Below, in pieces: positions 22,506-36,325 of a stretch of DNA of 64,000 nucleotides. The first letter of the stretch is position 1; every line of letters starts with the position of its first letter. The DNA comes from Azolla caroliniana. Lineage: Eukaryota; Polypodiophyta. Under the pieces are notes generated by a model, which saw nothing but the letters and a program-made list of their open reading frames with translations, did not search any database and was not told the DNA's origin. The translations under genes and the position numbers were made by a program. Where the stretch lies: positions 3,844,001 to 3,908,000 of the forward strand of contig JBHGNT010000001.1 of NCBI GenBank assembly GCA_043228905.1, in the 5' to 3' direction.

Positions 22506-25171
22506 ATGTCTGCTTCTCTCGCGACCTCCGTTTCTTCTGATTTCGCATATACCGCATGCTATTGGTACACATTTTCTTCCCTTTTTTTCTCTTATTTCGC
22601 TGCTTCTTCTTCTTCTTCTGATACTGATCCAGCTCTATACTACACGTTCTCCTTCTCTCCTTCTCCCACGCGGTTGTTTTTCTTTGCTTCGTTCATTTTT
22701 GCTCTCGTCGTGTTCTTCTGAAGAAACCTTTATTTTCATGTTTCCGTAGCTCTTCTGACCGAACCACCTAACCGATGTCTTCTTCTCATCATCTTCCGTT
22801 CTTCACTTGTTCTTGTTTAATCTCTTTCCCAGTGAAGAGAACGTTTATTTGGTCTGCCAGCAGCTGTGCAGAAGCGGCAAAGCTTCTATAGATGCTTCCG
22901 ATCTGTTCATCGTCTTTATCTCCAATTCTGATAAAAAGGTATCTCTCTCTCCTGCAATATTTTCTTTGTCACCATTATTTTTTTTCTCCAAACCTGCAAA
23001 CCTGCAAAAGAAACTTGAATTTATATTTAAAAACTACCGTCTTTTAGTCTTTCTCTCAAGAAATTGTCAAAGAAATTTGATTACTTTAAAATTGTTACTC
23101 TTTCCTGCAATATTTTATTGCCACTCTGCAAAATAAGCTTCACACTAGCTTGAAAAGACAAGTGCTTCAAACTTCCCGTTTTCTCTCCAGAAACTTCAAA
23201 AGAAGACGTGACTAACTCTAAATGGTCACTCCTTTTTCCAATACATTCTTTGCCACCATTAATTTTCTTTCCAAAACTGCAAAAAAGATGATTTCAATCA
23301 GCTTAAAATGACACTCTTAAAAATTTCCTTTTTACTCATTTTCTTCCCAGAAACTGAAAAAGAAGTGCGATCAATCGGAATTGGCTACTGCTCTCTCCTG
23401 GAACATTTTCTTTTTACTCATTTTTTTCCTGAAACTGCAGAAGGAGATTTTAAATCAGCGTAATCTGGAACATTTTCTTTTTACTCATTTTATTCCTGAA
23501 ACTGCAAAAGGAGGTTTTAAATCAGCGTAATCTGGAACATTTTCTTTTTACTCATTTTATTCCCGAAACTGCGAAAGGAGGTTTTAAATCAGTGTAAAAC
23601 AACACTCTTTTGAACATCTTTGCCATCATTTTCTCTTCAGCAATTGCCATAGAATATGTGATCACCTTAACAAATAGTTTCTCACCTCTGTGAGTTTTCC
23701 GCACCGTCATTAAGTTTCTCTGCAAAACAACAAAAGCAATCTCTGGGAAGTGCTCATTAGATCTGAATGTAGGTTCATCGTAGATAAAAATCTCCTCTCT
23801 CAGGGAACTTTCACCTCCAATACAGATAAAAGATCTCATTACAAGTTTTCTGCAAACTTTCATTGCCAAATATTTATTCTTCAAAAGTACAAAAGGAGCT
23901 TTGAAATTCAGCTCCTGCTAGAAGCGCCAGAAGGGCCCAAACTAAATTCTCGTGATTCATGTTAAAATTGTATTTGTTTCTCCATAAAAGAGCAAAAGAA
24001 GTTGCCATCTATAGGCATCACAAATCGGGCCCTAGGTTAGTTCTCGTATGCAACAAAGAAGTGCAAAACGTGCAACAATTTTTAAATTGGAAACACCCTA
24101 TTGCAGATAATTGTAGTTGCCATCACCAATCTCAGATAAAATGTACTCATTTATGCAAAATTTCGTTCCTGTTGTTTTCTCCCAATATGTGCAAAAATAA
24201 GCTTCAGTAAATTCAAAAGAGTACAATAGGTCAATATATTCACAAATGCAAAAGCTGATGAAATGTCAACGACATAACACTGTTGTTATTTGGTTGGCTT
24301 TTCTGTCCTTCTTGATAGCAAAATTATATTTTTCTTCAATATATAGGTTCCGATCTGGCACCAGAAAGCTGGTTTAAGTGGAAAAGATGGATTCGTTATC
24401 TGGGATTATCATGTCATCTGCATACAGGTATTGTTGCTTCACTCTGGTCAATTTCTTTCATTTCCATTTCTTTCTAATGATATTCCATAGTAGGTGGAGA
24501 CGACAAATACTCTCATATTGAAAATTTTGTAGCATTTATTAGATTTTTTCAGAATCGAACACAGAAACATTAGTGTGGGATTTAGACACAACTCTTGAAA
24601 TGCCAGAAAGTTTTTCAAAGTACATACAGGAGTCTTTTCGTCCATCCTTAGATCTGCATCCAAGTTACCAGAGGTAAAATCTAACTTAAGCATTTTCTTT
24701 TAAGCACATGTGCATATACATATACCATTAGTAAATACAAAACCCAGGGTATTTCAGAGTCGTTCAAGAGTAAGAATGGATAGAAAGTCAACTACTTGAT
24801 ATAAAAACACTTTACTGCAGGGTGTACAGAGTTGTTTCTGCCCCTCTCTTCCTTAGATATTTTTCATCTGATAGACGGCATATGAAGACACCAGAAGGTT
24901 TATGGGCTATGCCCCCACCACCATATGAATGCATTCATGGACTGGGTATAACACTGTAGGTTGAATTTTTGTCCACTAAAGAAATAATAAAGATTTTTTT
25001 ATCTGATGCCTACAAGTTTATGCAGGTGACAATGTACATAATCTGGATGAGTACGTAACAATGTCAAACAAGGATATAAGAAGTTCCAAGGATCTTACAA
25101 AAGAAAACATTAATGGAGAAATTTTCGGGATAGTTGTTGATCATGAGGGATTGAAAGAGTTATTCAGTTAA
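22506..25171 (+). CDS. NTAQ1: Protein N-terminal glutamine amidohydrolase
   Basis: Six exons: 22506-22564, 22833-22938, 24347-24427, 24543-24673, 24821-24945, 25026-25171; 215 residues, with the frame closing at TAA. The exon 1/2 junction (TG|T) rebuilds the catalytic cysteine in [16 protein letters not shown] (Cys20). Exon 3 gives the hallmark [13 protein letters not shown] (His77), and exon 4 gives [11 protein letters not shown] (Asp95), completing the Cys-His-Asp triad. The C-terminal half has [19 protein letters not shown], a proline-rich [10 protein letters not shown] and HNLDEYV. The enzyme deamidates N-terminal Gln to Glu, feeding the Arg/N-degron pathway in cytosol and nucleus. Exon 4's acceptor (TTATTAG at 24542) is chosen because the better-looking TTTTTTCAG, 10 bp downstream, would break the frame. 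Intron 2 (1.4 kb) holds a 67-bp tandem repeat. Confidence 0.95.
23398..23598. repeat. Three tandem copies of a 67-bp unit in NTAQ1 intron 2
   Basis: Copies begin at 23398, 23465 and 23532 with CTGGAACATTTTCTTTTTAC and end with TTTTAAATCAGCGTAAT-like sequence; a few substitutions separate them. More diverged versions (AAACTGCAAAAG, TTTCTTCCCAGAAACT) are scattered through 22980-23900. The intron therefore seems built from an older decayed array. Confidence 0.88.
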
Positions 25172-26698
25172 TGTATGCCTTTACACAATCCCAGTGATAA
25201 AGCTGGATACTGAATTTTCAGAGATTTTCAGTTATCAATTGAATTGGAAACAAGTCTATTGAAAAGGATTTCGACAAGTCAAAAGTGAAGTCTTTGATCC
25301 CTGTTGGAAAATTTTGTACTCAATCTAATTGGATTTCTAGAATTTCCATAAGCCATTTCTTATCTTTGTGCATGTCATTTGGAACAAGAACAAATCAAAA
25401 CTTATTAGTCAACTCTTCTTTGTACATATTCACATTTGTAGTATCATGCAATGTATCATTGAACACATGCAGCTAAGTGTTTCAGGAAGAGATTAAAATA
25501 GGTCTTTGCATTGGGAAAATTAAGATGCAGTTACTACGTAAAAGAATTAGGCAACATTATTTTGCAGGCAACAAGTTGACTTACTAATTTACTTAATATT
25601 TGGGCAATTGCCAATAGGACCATTAGGATACATATATGGTCAACGAGTATTGTCAACTGAAATCAAAATTTCAAGATGATTTTTCACATATCTTTTAGGT
25701 CTAGGATTTCTATGTTGTTTGAAACTAATGGAGGAGAGTGACATTGAGATATTGGATCAAACTTCAATAATAATGAGTTGAATCTTATAAATGAGTTGGA
25801 CAATTGAATATGCTGTAATTGAATTAGAGCGGATCTAACTTCAGTAATATTGTTTTGGGAAACTATTGCGATGTGCTTTAGACATTGTATACATGGTAAT
25901 AATATTGTGTTACTAGTGCACCTCTTGCATTGTGATTGATGGTCCTCATTCTATCTACAAATGTGCTGCCAGAACAAACAGAAGTGTCACCATGCATAAT
26001 GGAATAGCATTATGGGAACTATGAGAAATGTAGTCACTTGAACCACTACTTTGAGAGTCGATTCACCATGAGATTAAGACCATCATTGTTTGGAAAACTA
26101 ACTTGAGAGTCTATTCATAATGAGATTATGACCATGAATCTCATCATAAGGAGCCTTTTAGAGATATTTGGACCTTGAACTTGCCAATGATAGTTATCAT
26201 CGAAAGCTTGGCAAATTCTAGTTGTGAGATATTTACAAGTGGATTTGGGCAAACTTTCATTTGCTCAAAGTAGCAATTGTTTGGCCCACATCACACTTCC
26301 ACTAGCTAATGAATTTATGCCATGTAGACATTTTGTTTCCTTTCATTCACACACCAATTGATCTGTTTCACATTCTTTAACCTTTTTTTTGTGCATCTCT
26401 CATGTTATAGAGGCCCGAGGGTGGTCTGTGGTAATGAGGGTTTTACACGCGTATATGCTAGCAAAAACATTTGAATTCCTTCAAGCAAGAACAAATATCA
26501 CATTTTTCCTTGAAAATTATAGGCAGTTGATTGCCCAATTGCACGAATCATCTTCGTTGGACATAAACCATACTCATAATGTATAATCATTTTGGTAAAC
26601 AATAATACATTGATTGGTGTATGAAAGGGAAAGCCAATCAAATGAGCTGCATCAGAAATCATGTAAAAATTGATCAAATAAAAAGTCATTACAAGTGT
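25172..26698. other. Intergenic, nothing recognised
   Basis: AT-rich DNA holding the NTAQ1 3' UTR at its left end. No gene, RNA gene or clear mobile element is visible; the short frames lack family similarity. Confidence 0.5.
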
Positions 26699-26742
26699 GA
26701 CAGTTTGGCCGAGTGGTCTAAGGCGTTGGATTTAGGCTCCAA

Positions 26743-26778
<36 letters not shown>
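26699..26778 (+). tRNA. trnL-UAG (nuclear): tRNA-Leu (anticodon UAG)
   Basis: Eighty bases fold as a class II tRNA. The acceptor stem pairs GACAGTT with AGCTGTC (one G-U). The D-arm contains the A box TGGCCGAGTGGTCTAAGG. The anticodon stem TTGGA/TCCAA frames the loop TTTAGGC, giving anticodon TAG, and a long variable arm follows. The T-arm holds the B box GGGTTCAAATCCC. The discriminator is A, no CCA is encoded, and there is no intron. A T5 Pol III terminator follows. Confidence 0.96.
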
Positions 26779-26785
26779 TCACCCA

Positions 26786-26790
26786 TTTTT
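26786..26790 (+). terminator. Pol III T-run terminator of tRNA-Leu
   Basis: TTTTT begins 7 bp after the mature 3' end of the tRNA, the usual RNA polymerase III stop signal. Confidence 0.8.
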
Positions 26791-28962
26791 ATTTTCTCCT
26801 TCAGTATCTCCTTCTTGCTTCTATGTTGTCTTGGCATTGATTTTTCATATTCCTCCAAGTTTCTCATAAGTTTCTTTCAGATTCTAGAACCACTGAAGTA
26901 CATTTTTCAGGAATCTTTTAAATCAATATGGGTCTGAAGTACATTTTTGAGCAATTCTAGACTCTTTGATGAGTAGATCCACGATATGCTTAGAGTCCAG
27001 TCGTCTTCGACTGCGGGTGGCTTGCATGGTTAAAAGTTCTTTAACCGGAGTCAGTCAGTAATCATAGTCCTTTCTTAGGTTGATAAACAAGCTTGGATTG
27101 TGTCGTGCCTAAAGATTTTAGATCCAGAGTTTTTGAGCAACTGCAGATCTCCCTATTTTGAGGGTGATTGATCATGATGATTCAAGCATTTGATTCAGAG
27201 CTTTGATTCCCAAGATGGCATGACAAATTAGGGCAAAATCAAAATGAAGGGGCTATCGAGCTCCAATTATCTGCCAATTTGATGGGGACCAAGGACTACA
27301 TATCGCTGCTCAATAATTGTGGGCTGATATCTGGTCGCCAATTGTGGATCATGGTTAAGCCAGAGAGTCACGAATGGAGGATGGTACATGCCCATGCAGT
27401 GGAACTTAGCAAAGTGTTGTGTTTTTAGTTGTGCACTACTGTGAACTGTAAACCGTAAACCCTATCTCATTCTTTCTCTCTTTTGAGTGTTGTGCCACAA
27501 ACTTGCCACTGTGGATTGAACCCTAAACCCTAACTCATTCTTTCTCTCTTTTAAGTGTTGTGCCACAAACTTGCCATTGTTTTATCTTCTTTTTTGTAAC
27601 CTTGTGCAGGATCTCTAGGTCTCGGCAATTCCACCCAAATTAGGGGGGAACATTCTCAGTGTAACTTTCAAACATGATTGATTTGCTTAATTTGATGGAT
27701 GTATCATGTAATAGAATAATGTAAGTTATGAACAGGCTAAAGCTCACAATTGTTAGAGTTGTCCATGTTGTCAAAATGCGCATTCCGTTTCTTATATTGG
27801 TTCATCTTGACATGTATGAGGCAGAGAGGACTTCAATTCTTTTTTCTATCACAAGTGAAGTCTATTAAATCAAAGCATTATAAAAATGTCTTTAAAGCAC
27901 AACACATCAATGTGGAGAAGGTCTTCATTCTGCAGTATGCTATGCCAGTATCCTTCAAACTTAATTGTGGTAAGCAACATAAGATCATTATATGGAAAAA
28001 CATTAGTGCATTAAGGTTTATGAGACTTTTTGTATCTCATCCCTTTATTTCCAGATACAAACCAACGTGTAAGATTTATAGCTTGCGAAGTATGAGGATA
28101 TCACATCCACTCTTTGGAAGATCAAGACAAAGGAATTGGGACAAAACATAAAGAGGGTATACAGAGGGTTATTGAATCACATATACCAATTATTGTAAGA
28201 TAGTACTAGTTTTTTTATTTGGCTTTTCCACTTACTATAGAAAACAGATAGTTTTGAGTCGTAATTGTAGTGTTTTAAATACTTTTCAATATGACTCAAT
28301 GGATAAGGCTTATAACCATGAAACCCACTTATCTTAGTGTATTAATTTAGTTTTGTGTTGATGGATTTCATTCAGTTTATAGACTTTACTACTTGTAAAC
28401 AACACCATAGTGTTATGCACAGATCTCTATAAAAATGAAATATTAGGAATAATGATGCTACAAAACTCTCAAGAATTTGAAATTAAATGCATATGCATAT
28501 CTTGATAAGTAGATTCAAACCACCAAAATTTCAAAATACTATCAAGAATTTGGAATTAAATGTATATGCATATTTTGATAAGTAGATTCAAACCACCAAT
28601 ATTGCAAAATGCTATGGGATTTTTCTTAGAGTCGGAACACATTGGATGCAATAGGTACCAACTCTAAGGAAAATGAACACTTGTTGACACATGGACGCTA
28701 GCATTTTGTAGCAAAAGAAAAACAAACAATTCTCATGGATACCTAGTAATACCTTTTCATTGTTGGTGGCTAATAATAGATCCGCCATCCTTATACATCA
28801 CTTGCAAACTTTGATATTTCATTCATATGTGTAGCCATGTTGTTTGGCATTGATGAGCAAGATATCTAATAATGTGTGTGGTGCATGGAAAATATAATAG
28901 TTACAAAGAGGCAAAAAATATCAATCGAAGGATTGAATGAATGCTTGGTTTGTCGTCGTTTT
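26791..28962. other. Intergenic with two small tandem duplications
   Basis: No gene is recognised. About 27466-27575 repeats CTCATTCTTTCTCTCTTTT.AGTGTTGTGCC with a 68-bp period and includes a CCCTAAACCCTAA telomere-like motif. Positions 28471-28543 and 28544-28616 are an imperfect 73-bp tandem pair (AAGAATTTG.AATTAAATG). A 133-codon plus frame at 27750-28151 has no recognisable domain. The right end holds the 3' UTR of the GT47 gene. Confidence 0.5.
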
Positions 28963-30339
28963 TTAAATGTTTGGAGGAAGTTGGTGCACCTTAGCAAGGA
29001 GCGCTCGCACAGCCACATCAAAGGCATCCTCAAAATCAGGAGGTAGCAAGGTACTAGGATTAGCATAGATCAAGGTAGGGATTAAGCTAATCACCATCTC
29101 TCTCATTTGAGCAACATTCGAAGGAGAGATGGCATTCAACACACTCTCAATTTGAACACGGTCGGCCTTCACGAGGTGTTGAGGGATAAAGACAGAGTAG
29201 AGGCTATGGTTCTTTGGCAAGTGCCACACATATTGCATGTATGCCGAGTTAGGGTGAAAAAACACGGGGATGCACCCTGCAAGCATCGAATCGAAGATGG
29301 TCCTAGATGTGGATGACTCTCCTTGGGGTAACAAACAAAACACGCTCTTTTCAAAGGCCTTTATTGGTGTCAAGGAACTCTCACATTCGAGACCACATTC
29401 CAATAGATTGCATTGGTTAGACGAGTTGCACTGCTTTCGGACTGCCCACTTGATAGATCCTACATGTTCCATCGGTGAGGAGCTCGATCTTACGAATGCC
29501 ATCAATGAAGACCTCTCCTTCTTCCTCACTCTCGCTTGCCAATTCTCGACCTCGGCCATTGTTGTCGGGTGGAAATTGGTGGGGTAAGGTATGGCAAAGT
29601 CATTGTCGTGCCACAAACTCTTCTCGACCAACAAGTTCCACATGTTCTTTACCTCGTCGACAAGGAAGAGCCTATTGCCCCAATCGCCCTCTTCGTCCGT
29701 CTGCCTTCTAAAGTCCCAAGACATTCTCCCACACACTAGGAAATGGTTTTTGCCCTCTTTCTCACTCCATGCCTTCTGAGCCCGGAGCCAAGTGCCTAAA
29801 GCCTCGCTTAAATGATCCCTCACACTCACACTAGTGCCCCAAAGGTTCCTAGCAATATCAAGCCCACCATAGAAAGGCACATATATTAGGTTTGCCATGC
29901 TAGGATCATTTGTCAAGCACTCATATTGATTCATCCTGCTATGGAAGATCACTTCCAATGCGTATTCATCTGTGGAGAACCATGCATGCTTTGAAAGACC
30001 CACACTTCCTTCTCCTTCTTCTTCTTCTTCTTCTTCTTCTAATTTGGGTCCAAGCCCACCATTGATGTATTTATTGCACATCAGCTCATTGCAAGTGGAT
30101 GACAATAGATCCTCATTGAACACGGTGGGAAGGCTATGGATGTATATATACTTGCCATTGCAGGCTTTAGGGTCAGATTTAGGGATAATGCTTGAAGAGA
30201 GTTGTGTGACAGGGGAGCTTCTCTGATTCTGTTGGCTAGGGTTGGATGAAATGAAGTGGAAAATGCAGAGGAACCACCACAGTGCAATCACAGCCAAAAT
30301 CCAGAAAGATTTCCTACGAATAATCTTCCTTTGAATCAT
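28963..30339 (-). CDS. GT47 exostosin-family glycosyltransferase, MUR3/KATAMARI1-like
   Basis: A single exon of 458 residues on the minus strand. A short basic N-terminus (MIQRKIIRRKSF) precedes one hydrophobic segment (about residues 11-30), the layout of a type II Golgi protein. The exostosin domain follows: YIHSLPTVFNEDLL, YALEVIFHSRM, ANLIYVPFYGGLD, NHFLVCGRMSWDFRR and AIPYPTNFHP. Near the C-terminus is FCLLPQGESSTSRTIFDSML with AGCIPVFFHP and WHLPKNHSLYSVFIP, the nucleotide-sugar binding block of MUR3-type xyloglucan galactosyltransferases. It most likely adds galactose (or a related sugar) to xyloglucan side chains in the Golgi; donor and acceptor cannot be fixed from sequence. It is shorter than typical MUR3. 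A run of eight Glu comes from a (TTC/CTT)n tract at about 30010-30042. Frames on the plus strand are shadows. Confidence 0.9.
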   Translation of the reverse strand: MIQRKIIRRKSFWILAVIALWWFLCIFHFISSNPSQQNQRSSPVTQLSSSIIPKSDPKACNGKYIYIHSLPTVFNEDLLSSTCNELMCNKYINGGLGPKLEEEEEEEEGEGSVGLSKHAWFSTDEYALEVIFHSRMNQYECLTNDPSMANLIYVPFYGGLDIARNLWGTSVSVRDHLSEALGTWLRAQKAWSEKEGKNHFLVCGRMSWDFRRQTDEEGDWGNRLFLVDEVKNMWNLLVEKSLWHDNDFAIPYPTNFHPTTMAEVENWQARVRKKERSSLMAFVRSSSSPMEHVGSIKWAVRKQCNSSNQCNLLECGLECESSLTPIKAFEKSVFCLLPQGESSTSRTIFDSMLAGCIPVFFHPNSAYMQYVWHLPKNHSLYSVFIPQHLVKADRVQIESVLNAISPSNVAQMREMVISLIPTLIYANPSTLLPPDFEDAFDVAVRALLAKVHQLPPNI

Positions 30340-33300
30340 TTTCTCTCTCGTGAACTATGCATGCATGGCCTTCAGATTCTGCATGGAATGGGGCGAGGGC
30401 CTTCATATTCTGGTTTCAGAAACCATATTCATTTTGTGGGGGATGTGAGGAGAAGTGGGCACATGCTTCTTGGCCATTGAGTGTGTGTGTGAGAGAGATC
30501 ATGTAATCTGTCTCTAATTTTTGGGGTCTATAGGTCATGGGATCTGTCTATGATCTAGACACCTGTAAATTCTAAGCTTCTTCGGACAACCCCATAGTGG
30601 CCACCCAATCTCGATCTAGTATTAAACACCATTTTCAGCCGGCCATAGCGACAACGCACACTCTATAGTATTAAACAAATTATGCACATTCAAGACTAGT
30701 GTGGCACACCGTGGCAGGTTCATGGAAGAAGCTTCATCTAACCATGTATTTTTTTTGCCTCTCCAGGTGGCTAACCACACACTTAAACCTTCCTTTATCA
30801 TCCCGATGAGCTATCGAACCCTTTCCGGTGATTCGGAATACTTAAAAAGACCTTTTAACATTTTAATCATTTAATTTATTTTCCTCGTTGCTTTACTCTA
30901 TGTATATATGGGACTCATGATTCATGGCCAGTCTTCTTCGATGTCGTCACGTCTTGTGCACGAAAACACTCGATGCAATACACTTCTCTAGAACTTTAGA
31001 ATAATATATCAAAGCATGATAAATGGCAATTCCAAAACAAACAAGAAAAAGAAGTTTGCACGATGGACATTCTCCATCACGATCTTAAAATTAGACGATG
31101 TCATTACATAAGAAGATAAAAACAAAACAAAAGAAATACTCATATTTGTAGATTGAAATTCGGAACGTCAACGGAAAACACCCTTCACAAAGTTTCTAGA
31201 GGCTTAGAGTGTTTTTTGGGGAAACTTTAAAATCCTTTATATTGTAGAGTTTCCCAAAATGCTCCACTACCCTTATTACATTTTATTTATTTATTTATTT
31301 ATTTTCCAAAAACTTATTACATATATTTGATGGGAATCAATTTCAATTTCCGACCATATTGTAATTCATATTTTCCTTTCAGCAGATAAATTCATACTAG
31401 ATAGGAAAAATTCAATCATCCTTTTGAAGACATTTTATACATAGCCTATGGGAATCAAGTCCATTTCAAAGTTCAAAAGGACAAGATCAATAGTAGAATT
31501 TGGTTCTACATGTAACCTTGTTTATTTGTTCTTCTCCATGTGATGCATGATGGAAAATTTGGGAGCTTTCAACATTATTGCTTGTACAGAAGTCTCATTG
31601 GCTCCATTTGGCATTTAGCAAGTTTGGGTCTCTGGAAGGCTAGTCGTGTTGCCCTTGACATATGAACACTTGACGTATGAATCGGTGTGCTTATCCTTAA
31701 CGAGATGAAACAAAAACTCATACAAGTGATGTAGTTTGTCCCTATTTTAGCTCACAACTTCTTAACAATAATTCTGTGAAAATTTCTCAAGTGGATACAA
31801 CTCCATAATTTCATTCTATCAAAATCTTTTTAATTTACTCTAGGTGTCTACACCGTTTAATAGAATGATCTCCTAGAGTTTGAAAGATCAAAATGTTGTC
31901 ATACTACTTTTTCATTAGTTTGGATTTATGCCACGAGTTGTAATATGCATGGTCATTAACCACATTTGATATTATGAAGTGATCGCATACCCAAGTCATT
32001 ATGGTGTGGACAAGAGTATTATCACTAACTACTTCCTGTCACTCTATTCATATCTAAAGAACAAGGTTATTGATGAATAATTCCTTGTATATGAAAAAAT
32101 CTAATAGGCTTCACTAGATGTGTTGTTTATTAAGCAACATAAAAAGTTTGTCTATTACTTCTATATAAAGAAAGCAGCATTACACAAGCATTCACATTGG
32201 GGGTAACCCCCAAATTTCTCATGGACTATTTATAATATAAACAAGGGATGTGAAAAGGAGGGGATGTCGTGAGGATGCTTATGGATATGCCATCTCATGA
32301 TGGTATACAAAACTTAGTTTGTCAAAATTCTTTCCATGACCCATTCTGTCCATCTATATGTACATATACACTCCATGAGCTGAGCATGCAACTCTCCAAG
32401 ACTTTACAACACCTCACAATTTACATCAATCAAGAATTTACAAAATAATCCTCCACTACTTGAAGGCCATGACAAAATCATTCACTCCAACTACAAGACT
32501 AAAAACTATATTTCAACCAATTTTAGATAAGAGATCTAAAGTGATGGTTATTTCAATCCTAACCAAATCTAACCAATTTTAGATAAGAGATCTAAAGTGA
32601 TGGTTATTTCAATCTTAACGTCAGATCTTGTATAAGGCCTTGATGGATATTGCATACTTAGAAGTTAGATTGATGAATTAACTGCGTTCAATGATATATA
32701 ATTTTATGGGATTCCAATGATATATGATATGCAAAGTCTTGATGCATAGATCTAGTAGATTACCAGAATATTCTTTTTACATGGGAATAGAGTGCTTGAG
32801 GGTTCTTTTTAAGGGGATAAAGTACACACCGAGAAGATTTTTGTTGTGCTAAGGAATCTATCATATATTCCCTTACACCAAAAGAAAAGGTAGACCCATA
32901 TTGACAAATCCGTAAATCGAAAGATTCCTTTTAATGCAAGAGACCCAATGGTATGTAGTGATGTGCTTTAGTGTGTCAAAATCCATAGGGAAAGGGGCAA
33001 GATAAATGGATTGTCTATCCAACATGGGAAAATTATGTGTTGTTTATGCAATCCAACCATCTTTAATTAAATTATAACTATGACTCTCCAAACAAAAGAG
33101 CTTGTAGTAAGATTGAAATGTGATTGCCATCTTGTACCCAACACTTCTTGCCTAGATATTGGAGAAAAATCATGGGAACATTTCTTGCTTAGCTTGTTGA
33201 TGCATCACATCTGGCTTGGCATGTTGATGATGCCTCACATAATGTTATCGGTATAACCATAACTTAAATGTGGTAGTTTTTACTGCAATATTTTACACAC

Positions 33301-34290
33301 AAGGATAAATGTGTGTAGGTAATTGAGAATGTAAAGAAGGGATGATTCTTTTAATCCTAGGGATTGGGCCAGCCCTTAAGGGCCACATGTGAGATTGCTA
33401 GGCAACCTTGGGTTTGGCTATAAATGTGAGGCTTAGTTGACCTCATTCGGGGATCATTTGACTATGTTGAGAATGTGATCTTGTGGTGAGAGCGTGTCAA
33501 TACCAAGTACAACTCGAGGCCCATATGCGGTGTGGTATGCGATTGGGTTTGTCTCGATCCCTTCGCTTAAGGCTGGTCGGGTGGATTGACACCCTTCTTT
33601 TTTTGTCTCTTCATTTTTTTTTTCATAAAAAGTTATCCTCCATTGGTATTAAAATTAGAGTGGTGAAAGGCAATATACAAAATAGTCCACTATTACAATG
33701 AATATTGTATACTCGTGCCGAATGGCCGTAGCCAATCTTTCTAGCCAATCTTGGTCATATTCGGCATATCCAAGACTAATGTGTTTATCCAACAATCCCT
33801 TTCTTTCAATCTCAACATGCATTTCACATCCCTTCTAAATTGCTCTTGTGTTGCTAGCATAAACTTTCAAGATGCCCACAAAATTGAAAGCATTTGGTTG
33901 GATGTCTCCCTCTATGCTACATCTCCGCAAAGCTCTTACATGTTTCATCACCATAACCATGTTCTGCATGTCGTATTTGTACTTTAATTGGATGATTGTT
34001 GAACACTCGTGTAAAAGGCGATTACGGAGTATTGGCCTTTATCAACGGATTCTATGCCATTGCAAGCTTTAAATCCAAAAATAAATGCTATCGCATCCGG
34101 ATTCTGTCTCTTCATTTCCTTATCCATTTCCTTATTTACATGCTTGTGTTAGCTATATCTTTAACGCATAACCATACAAAAACATGTGACAAGCAATAAG
34201 AAAACACATCCCACACAAAAGTTGGGAACTAAGATAGAGGCCCAACGAGACGGATCCTATGAAGCACGACCATCCCCCCCCCCCCCCCCC
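30340..34290. other. Long intergenic region, no gene recognised
   Basis: About 4 kb of AT-rich DNA between the divergently transcribed GT47 and SQD1 genes. It contains a 56-bp tandem pair at 32515-32570/32571-32616 (AACCAATTTTAGATAAGAGA). A CTATAAATGTGAGG motif near 33418 resembles an LTR or gene promoter, but no downstream frame supports this. A 20-base C run at 34274-34293 lies at the right end. Confidence 0.5.
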
Positions 34291-34295
34291 CCCGT

Positions 34296-34306
34296 CCAAT
34301 ATAAAT
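34296..34306 (+). promoter_or_regulatory. Candidate CCAAT/TATA core promoter of SQD1
   Basis: CCAAT directly overlaps TATAAAT (34300-34306), about 190 bp before the start codon. A (CT)n run at about 34417-34436 lies between, as in many plant 5' leaders. A TSS near 34330 would be expected. This is motif-based only. Confidence 0.55.
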
Positions 34307-34458
34307 GAGCATGGCCATTTCGTGTTTCGATTTCATTGAGAGACATTTGCAAATTGCACATTTGAGGATATTATTCAGAATATCCAGTCCATAAATGAAT
34401 CCATACTCATAAAGACTCTCTCTCTCTCTCTCTCTCCGGGGAAGGTTAAGAGCTTTGA

Positions 34459-36325
<1,867 letters not shown>

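Noticed and set aside
27750-28151. 133-codon plus-strand frame
   Set aside because: No recognisable domain, no supporting exon context, and composition like surrounding AT-rich DNA.
29107-30226. Plus-strand frames across the GT47 gene
   Set aside because: Antisense shadows of a clearly conserved minus-strand protein.
33290-33610. Solo LTR with a TATA motif (CTATAAATGTGAGG)
   Set aside because: I could not find matching TG...CA ends, a target-site duplication or a second copy.
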